Assembly (NCBI RefSeq): GCF_949987515.2
Contig: NC_082698.1
Location: 31,648,070-31,712,069, forward strand
Reading direction: 5' to 3'
Length of the DNA: 64,000 bases
Origin: Delphinus delphis
Taxonomy: Eukaryota; Chordata; Mammalia; Artiodactyla; Delphinidae
The notes beneath the pieces were generated by a model. The model made no database searches. It was not told the origin of the DNA and saw only the letters and a program-made list of their open reading frames with translations. A program made the position numbers and the translations under genes. This document shows, piece by piece, positions 1 to 11,569 of this stretch; position 1 is the stretch's first letter, and each line of letters starts with the position of its first letter.

Positions 1-470
1 CTTTTGATCACCCATAAATAGTCCTTTTAATATTTCACTATATATCTTGCCAGTCTTCCTCCTGTGTATATTTCATGTCTACATTTATTAAATATTTTAA
101 CAAAATGGGTCTTGATTGTTCAACTTTATAACTTGTTTTTCTCCCAACAGTGCTTTTTATCTCTTGTCCTTGGAAATTCTTTCACAACATCATTTAATTA
201 TTTGGTTGTTTCACCTAGACATATACATTACTTCAGGTTATTTATAGTTGTTCACCATTACAAACAATGCTCTAATAAATATCCTTGAAGGCACATCTAT
301 GCACACATCCAGGCTGCTTTACTTAGGGTGAGTTTTCATAGTAGATGTTCTGGGTCAGAGTGTACACATTTTTAAGGCTTTGAATAATTATAGCCACATT
401 TCCCTCTAAAAAAGTTTACCCATTGCCAACAATCTCGCCAACAATTTGGGCCACCTCTTCAACAACAATG
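1..470 (-). repeat. Old L1 (L1M-type) fragment, antisense
   Basis: The plus strand reads like the reverse complement of the 3' part of L1 ORF2. It shows the diagnostic order: interrupted 'acaaacaatgctctaataaatatcctt', then 'gggtcagagtgtacacattttt', then 'cacatttccctctaaaaaagttt'. It is heavily diverged with no open frame. The same region recurs at 56.9-58.8 kb. The left end is cut by the window edge. Confidence 0.6.
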
Positions 471-1430
471 GACATTTTTTTAAAAAAAACAAAAAACTTT
501 GCCTTTTGATATGTGAGAAACACAGCCCTGGTTGGGTGTTCAGGGGTCAGTGGCAGACCTTCTGGAATCTATCTTGGGGATATTCTGAGATGTGTAACTG
601 GTATGTTTTCTATAGCATATTTTTGACATCTAGGATCATTTTACATATTAGGATGAATCATAAGAAATTGCCAATACTTGACAATTTTTGACTGTACAAA
701 ACTGTCAGTTTCAAAAGCTTCAACCTAATAAATATATTTGTAAATTGGGGAAGGTCTTATAGGCTAAGAATTGGCCAAATCGCCATTGCCTTTTAAAAGT
801 TTCTCAGTTATGGAAGAGCCACCAGTACAACTTGCTCCAACGTGTAGGCCTTGCTGTGTTTCTACCAACTGGTTGGATGGGTTGGGGTGAGTCAAAGTGA
901 ACCACAACTCGGGTAGGAGGGGGACTCAATCACTGGAGTCCACTGAAAGGTGGCCTTCCTATCGAGAAGCACTACTGTGAAGCAGGATTTTGGAAAGAAA
1001 GTATATAAACAGTAAGGGCAAAAAGAAGTCAGAGAAACCTCAGGAACACTTCATGTGTATGAGGAAATGTCTAGTGGGTATGGCTCTTGACTAATAAAGA
1101 AATATTTATCACCCTAAAGGGGAAAGGTATCTGAGGAGCACCATCGTCTCTCATGAACAAAGGTGTCTCTAACTGTTCAGAGTTCACGCCCACAGATGAA
1201 TTAGAGGACTAGTTTGGCATGAGTGGGAGCCACACAGTTGGCAGGAAAAATTTATATGTCATCAAGGTCTAACGGTTCCTGCAGGACATCACTAAGAAGA
1301 AGCTGAAATGTAACAGGAAGCATGGTGTCAAGGAAAAGGGTCTCTCAAAAGACAGGGAGCTGGACTCCAAAACACACTCAGCCACTGACCAGCTGAGTAA
1401 CTTGGGCATACTCCTTCCTAACTCAGGACG
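471..1430. other. Unassigned non-coding DNA
   Basis: No splice-bounded open frame, recognised repeat or RNA gene was seen. By position it belongs to ENTPD1 intron 1, inferred because that gene's first exon lies at 19.3 kb on the minus strand. Confidence 0.4.
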
Positions 1431-1900
1431 TCAGTGTTTCTGTCACTCAGATACTGCTGTAATTTGGAGAACAATTTAGAAATTCTACTTTTAGGAATTT
1501 ATCCTAAAGACATCTTCAAAGACATGCACTGAGATTGATCCACAACAGTTTTTATAATAGTAAAATATTTGGAAATTTCCTAAGTATTCCATAAAAGGTA
1601 ATCGTTAAATAAGTACATGGTATATGTTCAAATGATGGAATACTATATGCAGTCATTAAAAATCATACGGTAAAAGCCATTTGATTGTCATGACAAATTA
1701 TGTAGTAAAATAGAAGATTACAATCAGTATGAAAAACATGGCTCCAAATTTTTTAAAAATTAATAATAAACAATAAAAAGTAGGAGAAAGAAGAGAGCAA
1801 GAAAAGGACATGACAAAGAAGTATGAACAGTGAGCTTACAGAGAATTTTTATTTTCTTACTTGTTCTTTATGTATCCCAAATTTCCTGTAATAAACTTGA
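1431..1900 (+). repeat. Old L1 3'-end fragment
   Basis: It reads in L1 ORF2 C-terminal and 3' UTR order: 'ggaatttatcctaaagacat', 'gatggaatactatatgcagt', then an A-rich stretch near 1750-1800. There are many substitutions and no target-site duplication, so this is an ancient copy. Confidence 0.5.
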
Positions 1901-2780
1901 ATTATTTGTGTAATTTTAAAAGACAGCAATGTAATTAATTCTGTTTTAATGAAGAGATTTGAGAATACTCAAGTCCCTTCCAGCACTAACATTCACTGAG
2001 TCTTTTTAAAATGCCAAATGCAGAAATATCTAGACCATGTTTGAATTGTGATTTCCTACTCCTACCCTGCCCTTATCCTCTCTTAAAGTGAAAAGTCCTC
2101 CAAATCACTGGATTTTGCAAACAGATATACCACATGAAACCATAAGGCAGTTCTGGAAAGTGTAACAGTGACTAGGAGCCTGGGGTTTGGGCTATCTTCA
2201 CAGTCTGAATCCTGGAGTGAGCTCACTGAGAAAGACACATTTGTAAAAGAACACACTTCCTAGCCCTGTAGGGCCTCTGGCTTTTCTTTCAGAGAAAATG
2301 TCTGCAATCTGGATGGTCTATCAGCACCAGGGGTTATGCCTTCCTATAAAAGTTTCCATTCCTAAAAATCTTTACAGAGAACTGATGCTAGAGACTGTAA
2401 ATAGGATACACAGGACAGGAACAGGCTATTTCTAGCTAAAGTGAACATTTGCTGTATTGTCTGCCAAGAATCCATTTCCCCTTCTTCTGGTACTAGGACT
2501 CTGAATTTCCTTTGAGGAACCATGCCTCCCTCACACTCAACCATGTTCTTCAGGTACCACTGATTTCTCCTTAGTTCAGGGAGGAAGGAGGGGGAGAGGA
2601 GAAGCAGTAGGATGAACTCCAGTGAGAATTTTGTTCCCAGCACTCCACCAAACAGGCTCTTACCGAGATCACCATGGACCTCCACTGTGCTAAATGCAAT
2701 GGTCAATTCTCAGTTTCACCTTATTTGACCCATGAGCAGCATTAGATCCAGCCAACCACTTCCTCCTCTTAACACTTTCT
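1901..2780. other. Unassigned non-coding DNA
   Basis: Nothing recognisable. The 114-codon minus-strand open stretch at 2362-2706 has no homologous feel, no splice context and no codon pattern that separates it from chance. Confidence 0.35.
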
Positions 2781-2834
2781 TTACCTGGATCTCAGGACAA
2801 CATACTCTCCTAGTTTATCCCCTCCTCCCACCCC

Positions 2835-2835
<1 letters not shown>

Positions 2836-2922
<87 letters not shown>
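2836..2922. repeat. Compound microsatellite (CA)n(CT)n
   Basis: About 17 CA units pass directly into about 25 CT units with two short interruptions. It lies inside the L2 copy and creates spurious low-complexity frames on both strands. It is probably length-polymorphic. Confidence 0.95.
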
Positions 2923-2923
<1 letters not shown>

Positions 2924-3187
2924 AGTCTTGTTGGATGATTTCTCCTCTTGTCCCCAACCATTAAATTTGTAGCATCCCAAGGCTCAGTCCTTGGAATTTC
3001 TTTTCTATCTACATTCACTCCTTTGGTGCTCTCATCCAGTCTCGTTGCATTTAAGTCCAGTCTCACTGAGTTTAAACACCACCTAATGACCCAAATTTGT
3101 ATCTCCAGCACAGTCTTCTCCCCTGAACTCCAGACTTGTATATTCATCTGCTTAATTCAAAATCTCCATGTCAAATAGGCACTTCTT

Positions 3188-3324
3188 TTCTTTTTTCTTT
3201 TTTTCTTTTTTTTTTGGCCACGCTGCGCAGCATGCAGGATCTTAGTTCCCTGACCAGGGATCGAATCTGCGCCCCCTGCAGTGGAAGTGGGGAGTCTTAA
3301 CCACTGGACCACCAGGGAAATCCC
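3188..3324 (-). mobile_element. CHR-type tRNA-derived SINE, antisense
   Basis: The poly-T side lies at the left. The body reads 'ttggccacgctgcgcagcat' and ends in the SINE start 'accagggaaatcccc'. Imperfect 16-bp target-site duplications flank it: CAAATAGGCACTTCTT (3172-3187) and CAAACAGGCATTTCTT (3325-3340). It is inserted in the L2 copy. Confidence 0.9.
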
Positions 3325-4204
3325 CAAACAGGCATTTCTTATCAAAGGCATCTCAAACTTAAAACATCCAAAACTGAGATCCTGAGCTTCCCACTCAAAC
3401 ATGTTCCTCCTACTTCAGCTTTCCACTTCAGCTCAAGGCCACTCCATCCTTCTCGTTTTGGGAAGGCCCAAAACCTTGGAAACAAATTTCCTTCTCTCTT
3501 TGTTTTCCATCCGGATCCAGTCAGGAAATACTATTGGCTCTGCCTTCAAAATCCAATCACTTCTTGGGAGAGTTCCTAAGAGGGTGGAGTAGGAAGCTTA
3601 TATCTTCTCATAGGCACACCAAAATTACAACTATTTACAGAGCAACTATTGATGAGAAAGACCAGAACCTACCAGAAAAGATATAAAGAAGGAACTACAA
3701 TGAGATGGGCAGGAGGGGCAGAGGCACAGTACAGTCAAGACCCATATCCCCAGGTGGGTGACCCCCCAAAGGAAAGAATAATTACAATTGCAGAGGTTCT
3801 CCCCAAAAAGCGAGGGTCTGAGCCCCACATGGGGCACCTCAGCCCTAGGGTCCTGCACAAGGAAGTCGAGTCCCCAGAACGTTTGGCTTTGAAGGCCAAT
3901 GGGACATACTTTTGGGAGACCCAGAGAGCTATGGGAAACGGAGACTCCATTCTTAAAGGGCTCACACAAAATCTCACATGCTCCAGGAACCAGGGCAGAA
4001 GCAGTCATCTGAAAGGAACCTGGCTCAGACCCACCTGATGATCTTGGAGAGTCTCCCAGAGAGGCAGGAGGCAACTGGAGCTCACCCTGGGGGCACAGGC
4101 ACTGGCAGCAGGCATTTTTTGGAGCTCGTTCTACTGTGTGGACACAGGTGCTAGCAAGCTCCATTTTGGAATCCTCTCTTTACCTTATTAGTCTTGGGAC
4201 CTAG

Positions 4205-5290
4205 CCCCAGCCCCGCTCACCAGCCAGTAAGCACCAGTACTGGGATGCCTCGGGCCAAGCAACTAGCCAGGCCGGGACACAGCCCCACCCACAGCAGGCA
4301 GGCTGCCTTAAGATTCCCTGAGCCCAGAGCCATCCCTGGACACAGCCCTGTCCACAGAGGGCCCAGAACCTAGCCTCACACACCAGTGTGCAGGCACCAG
4401 CCCCAGGACACCCCGGGCCCTGGCCCCACCCACCAGCGGGCAGACACCAGCCCCAGGACAACCGCAGCCCTGCATCCTGCCATGGAAGGACCCAGCCCAC
4501 CACCAGCAGGTAGGCACCAACCCCAGGACCTACTGGGCCCCAGCTCTGCCCACCAGCAGATCAACACCAGCTCTGAGGCAAGTTGAGCCCCTCAGCCAGC
4601 CACACTGAGATGGGGCCTCACTTACCAGCAGGCCAACACAAACTCCAGTACATCCCAGATCGTGCAGCCAGCTGTGCCAGGAACTGGCCCCACCCACCAG
4701 CAGTCCAACACCTGTGCTTGGACCCCTGGGCTCTGGAGCCAGAGACTCTAGGACCCGGCTCTGCCCACCAGTGGGCCAGCAGCAGCCCTGGGACTCCCTG
4801 AGATCCAGCCCCACCCACGAGCAGGCTGACACCAGCTTCAGGACCCCCAGGGCCCTGTAGCCAGAGACCTTGAGACATGGGTCCACCCACCAGTGGGCCA
4901 ACATTATCCCTGGGATCCCCTGGGCTCTAGCCCCACCCACCATCAGATCAACACCAGCTCTGAGATACCTTGAATTACTCAGCCAGCTGCCCCAGGTTCA
5001 GCTCTACTCACCAGCAGGCCAGCACCAGCTTTAGGGCACCCCAGAACCCACAGCTAGCCATGTCAAGAACAAGCTCCACCCACCACCAGGCCAACACTAG
5101 ATTAGGGAACCCTGACGCCACAACCACCACCCCAGAACCTGGCTCTGCCCACCAGTGAGCCAGCGCTAGCCTTGAGACCCCTGGGGTTCTTCAGGCAGCT
5201 GCCTCGTGACCCAACCCCAGCAACCAGCAGCTAGCAGCCCCCACACAAGGCAGGACCTGGCAACCAAACAGACTGGGGGCCAGCCACACC
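4205..5290 (+). repeat. GC-rich minisatellite inside the L1
   Basis: A phrase built on CCCACCCACCAG followed by 'caggccaacaccagc' and a run of 'ggacccc' returns about 13-15 times. Spacing is irregular, roughly 60-70 bp or double that, and units differ by many substitutions. It gives overlapping open frames on both strands, which are low-complexity artefacts. The position between 5' UTR and ORF1 suggests it is part of the L1 promoter region. Confidence 0.8.
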
Positions 5291-5512
5291 TACCAGACCA
5301 TCCACAGCAGTCAGCCTGCCGCAACAGAAGGACTCAGCCCACATGGGAGCACCCCTAGAGCATATAGCTTTGGTGACCAGAGGGGAGTGTGCTGCTGGGA
5401 CTCATAGGACATCTGCTACAAAAGGTCACTTCTCTAAGGTTGGGAAATATAACCAACCTGCCAGAAACATAGAAATAAAAACAGCAACTTAGGCAAAATG
5501 AGGTGACAGAGG

Positions 5513-5841
5513 AACATGTTCCAAAGGAAGAAACAAGATAAAATCCCAGAAGAAAAACTAAGTGAAGTGGAGATAAGCAACCTATCCAATAAAGAATTCA
5601 AGGTAATGATTATAAAGATCAAAGAACTCAGGAGAAGAATGGATGAACAGAGTGAGAAGTTAGAAGTTTTTAACAGAGAGAAAATAAAAATAAGAACCAA
5701 ACAGAGATGAAGAATACAATAACTGAAATGAAAAATACACTACAAGGAATCAACAACAGACTAAATGATATAGAGGAATGGATCAGCGAACCAGAAGACA
5801 GAGTAGAGGAAATCACTGATGCTAAACAGAAAAAGGAATAA
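5513..5841 (+). pseudogene. L1 ORF1 N-terminal remnant
   Basis: The frame from 5516 contains a charged coiled-coil stretch with 'EEKLSEVEISNLSNKEFKVM', matching the style of L1 ORF1p. It stops after 64 codons at a TGA. Similar sequence continues past the stop in the same orientation to about 5841. A better-preserved copy of this region lies on the minus strand at 19726-20059. The RNA-binding domain is not recognisable, so the fragment is not functional. Confidence 0.7.
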
Positions 5842-6316
5842 AAAGAAATGAGGAAAGTTTAAGAGACCTCTAAGATTATATCAAGCATAATCAGCTGGCT
5901 TTTCAGCAGAAACTCTGCAGGCCAGAAGACAGTGGCACAATATATTTAAAGTAATGAAAGGGAAAAACTTACAACCAAGAATACTCTACTCAGCAAGGCT
6001 TTTGCTCAGATTTAATGGAGAGATCAAAAGTTTCATAGACAAGCAAAAACTAAGAGTTCAGGGCCACCAAACCAGTTTTACAAGAAATGTTAAAGGGACT
6101 TCTCTAAGACAGAAGAAAAGGCCACAACTAAAGACATGAAAATTACAAAAGGAAAAAGCTCATCAGTAAAGGCAAATATACAGTAAAGGTAGTAAGTCAA
6201 CCACATACAAAGCTAGTAGAAAAGTTCTAAGACAAAAGTGGTAAAATCATCTATATCTGCAATAAGCAGTTAAGGGATACACAAAAGAGAAATATGTAAA
6301 ATATGTTGTCAAAAAT

Positions 6317-6784
6317 AGTAATCATGCTCAACATTGTTAATCATCAGAGAAATGCAAATCAAAACCACAACAAGATACTACCTCACACCTGTTAGAATGG
6401 CTATCATCAAAAAGAACACAACTAACAAATGTTGGCGAGGATGTGGAGAAAAGGAACCCTTGTACAGTGTTGTTGGGAATATAAGTTGGTGCAGCCACTA
6501 CAGAACAATATGAAGGTTCCTCAAAAAACTAAAAATAGAACTACCATATGATCCAGCAATTCCACTCCTGTGTATATATCCAAAGAAAACAAAAACACAA
6601 ATTCAAGAAAAAGATACATGCACCCCCATTGGTCACAGCAGCATTATTTACAACAGCCAAGATATGGAAGCAACCTAAGTGTCCATCAACAGATGAATGG
6701 ATAAAGAACATGTGGTATATATATACAATGGAATACTACTCAGCCATAAAAAAGAATGAAATTTTGCCATTTGTAACAACATAG
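6317..6784 (+). pseudogene. L1 ORF2 C-terminal remnant
   Basis: It encodes the last part of ORF2p: the text around '[20 protein letters not shown]' (6672-6731) is the conserved C-terminus. The last 78 codons are open but isolated from any catalytic domain. The 3' UTR follows, to 7159. Confidence 0.8.
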
Positions 6785-7465
6785 ATGGGTATTATGCTTA
6801 GTGAAATAAGTCAGACAGAGAAAGACAAATACCGTATGTTATCACTTATATGTGGAATCTAAAAAATAAAACGAATGAATGTAACAAAACAGAAACAGAC
6901 TCACAGACATAGAGAAAAAACTAGTGGTTACCAGTGGGGAGAGGGAAGGGGGAGGAGCAAGATAGGGGCAGGGCATTAAGAGATACAAACTACTACGTAT
7001 AAAATAAATAAGCTACAAGGATATATTGTACAGCACAGGGAATATAGCCCATATTTTATAATAACTTTAAATAGAGTATAATCTATAAAAATTTTGAATC
7101 ACTGTGCTATATACTCAAAAGTAATATAATATCGTAAATCAACTCTACCTCTATCTTTAAAAATCCAATCACTTCTCACAACTTCTACTGCTACCACCTA
7201 GGACTAGACACAATCATTTCTTACTGGTATTATTGAAGTAGTTTCCCAACTGATCTCTCTCTTCTACCCTTGCCCCCTTTCCGTCTATTCTCCACATAGT
7301 AGCCACGGGGAGCCTATCAAAATGTGAACTGGATCCAGTCACTACTCTGCTCAAAACCCACAGTGGTTTCCCATTTCACTATAAGGAAAGCCAAAGGTTA
7401 ACAATGGCCTGCAAGACCCTAGACAGTCGGTTTAGTTCAAATTCACCTCTCAGCTCTCACCTCCT

Positions 7466-7590
7466 GCATTTTTTTTCCCTTTTTTTTTGGCCGCACAGCA
7501 TGTGGGATCTTATTTCCTGACCAGGAATCGAACCCACACCCCCTGCATTTGAAGCATGGAGCCTTAACCGCTGGACCGCCAGGGAAGTCC
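7466..7590 (-). mobile_element. CHR-type SINE, antisense
   Basis: Flanked by identical 17-bp duplications CTCAGCTCTCACCTCCT (7449-7465 and 7591-7607). The tail faces left and the SINE start, 'gccagggaagtcc' in reverse complement, faces right. It interrupts the L2 copy. Confidence 0.95.
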
Positions 7591-8071
7591 CTCAGCTCTC
7601 ACCTCCTTGTCACCTCTCTTCAACTCAGCCACACTGGCTTCTTTGCTCTTCCTTAAACACTTAATTTCTCTGCAGGACTTTGTATTTGCTGGCCTCGCCA
7701 CCTGGAACATTCTTCCCAGAGAGTGCCACATGCTGGCCTGCTTTACCTCTTTAAGGTCTTTCTTCCCAATCACCTTCTATTTTACCACCCTATGTAAAAT
7801 TGTAACCTCCCAATACTTCTCAACCCCCTTTCCTGCTTTGATTTTTTCTTAGTACTTATCACTAACATACCATACGTCTTACTTTTTTTTTTTTGATGAT
7901 TACCTGTCTGCCCTCACCCCACCTTTCCACCCAGAACATAAACCCTGTGAAGTTAAGGATTTTGTTTTCCTTTCCACTGTATCCTCAGTGCCTAGAACAG
8001 TGCTTGACATATACTCTTTGCTCAATAAATATTTGTTAATGAATGAGTCCATCTCCCTTCCATTGGCTCTT

Positions 8072-8197
8072 TTGGGGTTTTTTTGGCCGCACTGCGCAGC
8101 TTGCAGGATCTTAAGTTTCCTGACCAGGGATTGAACCTGGGTCTGGCGGTGAAAGCACAGAGTCCTGAACCACTGGACCGCCAGGGAGTCCCCCCTG
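8072..8197 (-). mobile_element. CHR-type SINE, antisense
   Basis: Bounded by TTGGCTCTT at 8063-8071 and 8198-8206. The internal B-box region reads 'gggattgaacctgggt'. It is moderately diverged from the other short copies. Confidence 0.9.
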
Positions 8198-8677
8198 TTG
8201 GCTCTTATCCTTCAAACATCATCAAGTCCACTCTAGTCTGCAACATTCTTCCCTTGATCCAACTCATCCCTCACGTCAGCTCTCTCTTTCCCTCCATCAC
8301 CTCACTTCTTGAGTTATCTAATAAGCTCATTGTTCCTACTTTCTGCTAACTTCTGCTGTTTAACCTCTTAATATTCTACTAAGTCTGTTTTCACCAAGGA
8401 TATTTATAAGCTCCAAATTCTCAAACCCAATCACCACATCTCTCCCACTATAAAATGTACCATTAGAGTTTTAAGGGTTTTTGCTGGAGGGATTAAGGGT
8501 CTGTGGGTAGGAAATATTATAAAGTGCATCCCAATTCCCAAAAACATTACACTGTGGGGCAGGGGTGGGAGGTGCTCGAAGAATAGAAAATACGATACCT
8601 CTTCTCATTCTCCTTCTTGTCTAATCTGCAGCTTTGGCACTTCTTCTAGAAACTTTGGTCTCAAAACACACTCTCCC

Positions 8678-8904
8678 GGGCTTCCCTGGTGGCCCAGTGG
8701 TTGGGAGTCCGCCTGTCGGTGCAGGGGACATGGGTTCGTGCCCCGGTCCGGGAAGATCCCACATGCCGCGGAGTGGCTGGGCCCGTGAGCCATGGCCGCT
8801 GAGCCTGCGCGTCCTGAGCCTGTGCTCCACAACGGGAGAGGCCACAACAGTGAGAGGCCCGCGTACCGCAAAAAAAGAACAAAAAAAAAAAAACAAAAAA
8901 AAAC
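8678..8904 (+). mobile_element. CHR-2 SINE
   Basis: It starts 'ggcttccctggtggcccagt', has the long CHR-2 3' body ('gcccgtgagccatggccgct') and ends in a broken A-rich tail. Duplications CACACTCTCCC lie at 8667-8677 and 8905-8915. Open frames on both strands here are repeat artefacts. Confidence 0.95.
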
Positions 8905-9073
8905 CACACTCTCCCTTGGCTACTGGGTTCAGACTCTCCTTGGCTTTCTCTTACCTTTTTAGGTTTTCTTTCTGAATCTCTCTTCTTAAGGCATTTCTTT
9001 TCCCATCCCTTTATTGTTGGTGTTTCCTTGGGTTCCATTCTTTATCTCTTCTGTTTTCATTCCCTATACTTTC

Positions 9074-9180
9074 TTTTCTTTTTTTGTTTTTAGTATAATT
9101 GTTGTTTTATTTTTTAACATCTTTATTGGAGTATAATTGATTTACAATGTTGTGTTAGTTTCTGCTGTATAACAATCATC
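9074..9180 (-). mobile_element. 107-bp L1 3'-end insertion, antisense
   Basis: It holds only the last L1 3' UTR piece ('tattggagtataattgattt' on the plus strand) with the A-tail facing left. Identical CCCTATACTTTC duplications lie at 9062-9073 and 9181-9192. This is an extreme 5' truncation. Confidence 0.85.
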
Positions 9181-9740
9181 CCCTATACTTTCCAGGGTAA
9201 CTCATACTTTAAATGCTCATATTTTCAACTATTGACTCCATGCTCCAACTCTAACTCCCATTATCTCTTGATTTTGGCCAGACCTCTCCAAGCTCTACAT
9301 CCACATTTCCAGCAACCAACAGAATATCTCTGCCTTGATATCTTATAAGCATCTCTTATTTAGCATGTGCCAGGATAAACTTATTATCTCCCTCCTCCCC
9401 TGCCAAATCCACTCTCCCTCCCTTATTCCCAGTCTTATTCATAAATATTAATCCAATCATCTAAAGCTAAACTTGAGAATAAATCTTAACATCTCCTCCT
9501 CCTTCCTTCCCAACAAACCACCTAGCCCTCTACCTCAAACTCTACCTCATAAATATTGTTTAAATCCAGCTCCTCTCATCCATCCCTCTCCCCCACCCAC
9601 CCACCATCAATGCCTTAGTGCAGGTCCCCATCATCTCTCACCCACTGGACTATTGCAAAAGCCCAATACTAGTTTCTTCCCATTGCTCACCAACTTCTTG
9701 GTTCATTCCTGCCCGAGTGATCTCACAGAGCCAAGTCTTA

Positions 9741-10948
9741 GGACCACTAAGTATGATGACAGCATAAGTGAAAATACTTTGCCACACTGTCCCACATTCT
9801 TGTGAAAATCTATATCTGTATCCTAAAAGAAATGATATTTTTTCCTCAAATGAAACGTCAGTGCATTAGCATTAAGAAATGACACTAATGGCCAGCATCA
9901 CCTCTTCTGAGACAAGGCAGCATGAGGGAGGCAAGTAAGCAGAGGCCTCAGCTGGCCCACCTAACACTCATTAACTTGGGATCAACAAAAGCGCACTGTG
10001 GGAGAAGAGAAGCATGGTGTGACAGGAGGGGCACAGGAAACACTTTGGGAAGTCCCGGGTTTGTTGTTTTGTCTTGCTTTGTTTTGCTTGTTTGTGTGTT
10101 TATTTTTGCCTCTGTGAACTGATAAGCTCACTCTACCATGAGTATAAAGAGACTTAGAACTGATCTCCAACCAAAGACATTACTTGGGCAAGGTGCTAAG
10201 CAGTGGCGCAGGAGCTCACTCCGCAGTTTAATGAAGATTTGCTCTCAGTGGGAAAGGGGCAAAGGCAAGAAAATGGGCCCAGAGAAGGGTCCTTCCTGAA
10301 TGCCTTTATGTCTCTGGACAAAAATACTGACAGAATCCTGAGAGCCCTAGCCTCTCTATCCTCTGAAACATGACTCTATGGCAACAGGACTGTTGCCTTC
10401 TTTCCTGGATCCCAGTGAGCTTTCTTGGGTAGAGGACTGAGATGTCTTCCCACACATAGAAGGGGATGTTGCATTTGGTGATTGCATTATTCTAGGATCC
10501 CAACGGAATCTAAGGGAGCAAAGGGTAGACCAGGCATTCCCCATCTCTAACAGTGAACTGGGATGAATCTCCCCTAGTGCTTCCTTAAATTCTTTTTAGA
10601 ATAAGATGAAAAACACATAACATTCATTTGTGCACCCCTACAGAAGGTATCTCTTTTCTTTCAAGGATAAGGCCTTAGATTAAATAAATCTTGCAATAAG
10701 TAGAAAGAATGGTAGAGGAAAAGCTTGCTTCCAAAATAGATATGATGCAGGAAAGAGAGGGAAATCTTTATTTATTTTTTGGTTAGATATAAGAGGATGT
10801 TGGTCTGAGAAGAGAACAGATTAGGATAAAAGATTTCATGGAAACTAAAAATACTGCAGCTGAATGAAAGTTTATACTACAAATAATTAAGGAAAACTGA
10901 ATCAGTGATGTAGAGAATATTAGGAAAATATTGTCAGAATACAAAGGA
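9741..10948. other. Unassigned non-coding DNA
   Basis: No gene or clear repeat. It includes a GT/TTTG-rich patch near 10060-10110. It lies within the inferred first intron of ENTPD1. Confidence 0.35.
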
Positions 10949-11009
10949 AAATAAAGAAAGGAAAGGAAAGAAAGAAGGAAGAAAGGAGAGAGAGAGGGAA
11001 AGAAAGAGT

Positions 11010-11060
<51 letters not shown>

Positions 11061-11085
11061 AGGGAGGGAAGAAAGGGAGAGATAA
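10949..11085. repeat. GA-rich simple repeat
   Basis: A purine tract of AAAG, GGAA and a core of about 20 GA units, ending in four GGGA units. On the minus strand it gives misleading Leu/Ser-rich open frames. Confidence 0.95.
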
Positions 11086-11569
11086 ACGGATGGAGTAAGT
11101 TCAGAGATAAGAGATCCAAATAATAGGTCCCTGAAGAAGAAAAGCAAGCAAACAGAGTAGGAGCACTGATTAAAGTTATGAAAAGAGAAATCCTTCTTGC
11201 CCCTAAAGAAGTCCTGAATTTGGAAATCAAAAGGGTTTACCACATTCTAAGCAAAATCAATGAAAGGAAGTCTATACTCAGTTGTCTCACTGTGAAAATG
11301 TCAGGAATAGAGAACAGAAAAATGTTCAGGCTGAAAAAGTGTCCTCAAAGTACTTCACAGCATCAAACTTCTCAAGACAATGCGAGCATATTTCCAATTA
11401 CTTGAGGGGGATAAGCTATCTATATTTAGACAAGTTGTCACTCTCTTACCACGCTGATGCCCTTTCTAAAAAATTACTTTCATATGCACCAGATCATTTT
11501 GACAGGAACAAAAATTAAGAACTCAAAAATGGGGCAAGTCATAGTGAGAAAAGAACTATATTAAAGTTA

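Larger units (their letters stand above)
3565..7159 (+). mobile_element. Internally deleted L1 with 5' UTR, minisatellite and 3' end
   Basis: Identical 17-bp duplications AAAATCCAATCACTTCT (3548-3564 and 7160-7176) bound the element. The order inside is: L1-type 5' UTR (about 3565-4200), GC-rich tandem repeats (4205-5290), an ORF1-like coiled-coil remnant (5513-5841), a LINE-like stretch of uncertain origin (5870-6310), then ORF2 C-terminus and 3' UTR (6317-7159). Nearly all of ORF2, including endonuclease and reverse transcriptase, is missing. A full-length mammalian L1 is about 6-7 kb. It could alternatively be a HAL1-like element, which naturally lacks ORF2. Confidence 0.8.
2781..8045 (+). 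repeat. L2 LINE copy split by several later insertions
   Basis: Segments at 2781-3187, 3341-3564, 7177-7465 and 7608-8045 join into one L2 reading. It runs from 'tatctccagcacagtcttctcccctgaactcc' (given here only as a landmark near 3100) through 'gcctgcaagaccctagac' at 7408 to the typical L2 3' end 'ctcaataaatatttgttaatgaatga' near 8022-8045. The breaks coincide with a CA/CT microsatellite, two SINEs and a 3.6 kb L1. It has no functional frame. Because the L1 duplicated L2 sequence at its ends, the L2 was there first. Confidence 0.7.
8198..9740 (+). repeat. Second L2-type LINE region, broken
   Basis: C- and T-rich L2-like phrases occur at 8198-8380 and more clearly at 9230-9720, for example 'cactggactattgcaaaagc' near 9642, which matches the L2 reverse-transcriptase area. 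It is interrupted by a CHR-2 SINE and a 107-bp L1 end. No open frame is retained. The assignment of the left part is weak. Confidence 0.5.

Noticed and set aside
2732..3147. Open frames with Thr-His/Ser-Leu or Arg-Glu/Cys-Val runs
   Set aside because: These are translations of the CA/CT microsatellite.
4201..4943. Several overlapping 60-137 codon frames on both strands in the 4-5 kb region
   Set aside because: They are by-products of the GC-rich tandem array inside an L1; the same unit is open in several frames.
4205..5290. CRISPR-like regular repeats
   Set aside because: Units are irregular, diverged and without unique spacers, and the context is a mammalian L1.
8605..9038. Multiple 90-125 codon frames (also near 14.3, 27.4, 37.9, 49.5, 58.1 and 60.8 kb)
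   Set aside because: All coincide with CHR-2 SINEs, whose GC-rich body is open in several frames. Identical peptides recur at each copy.
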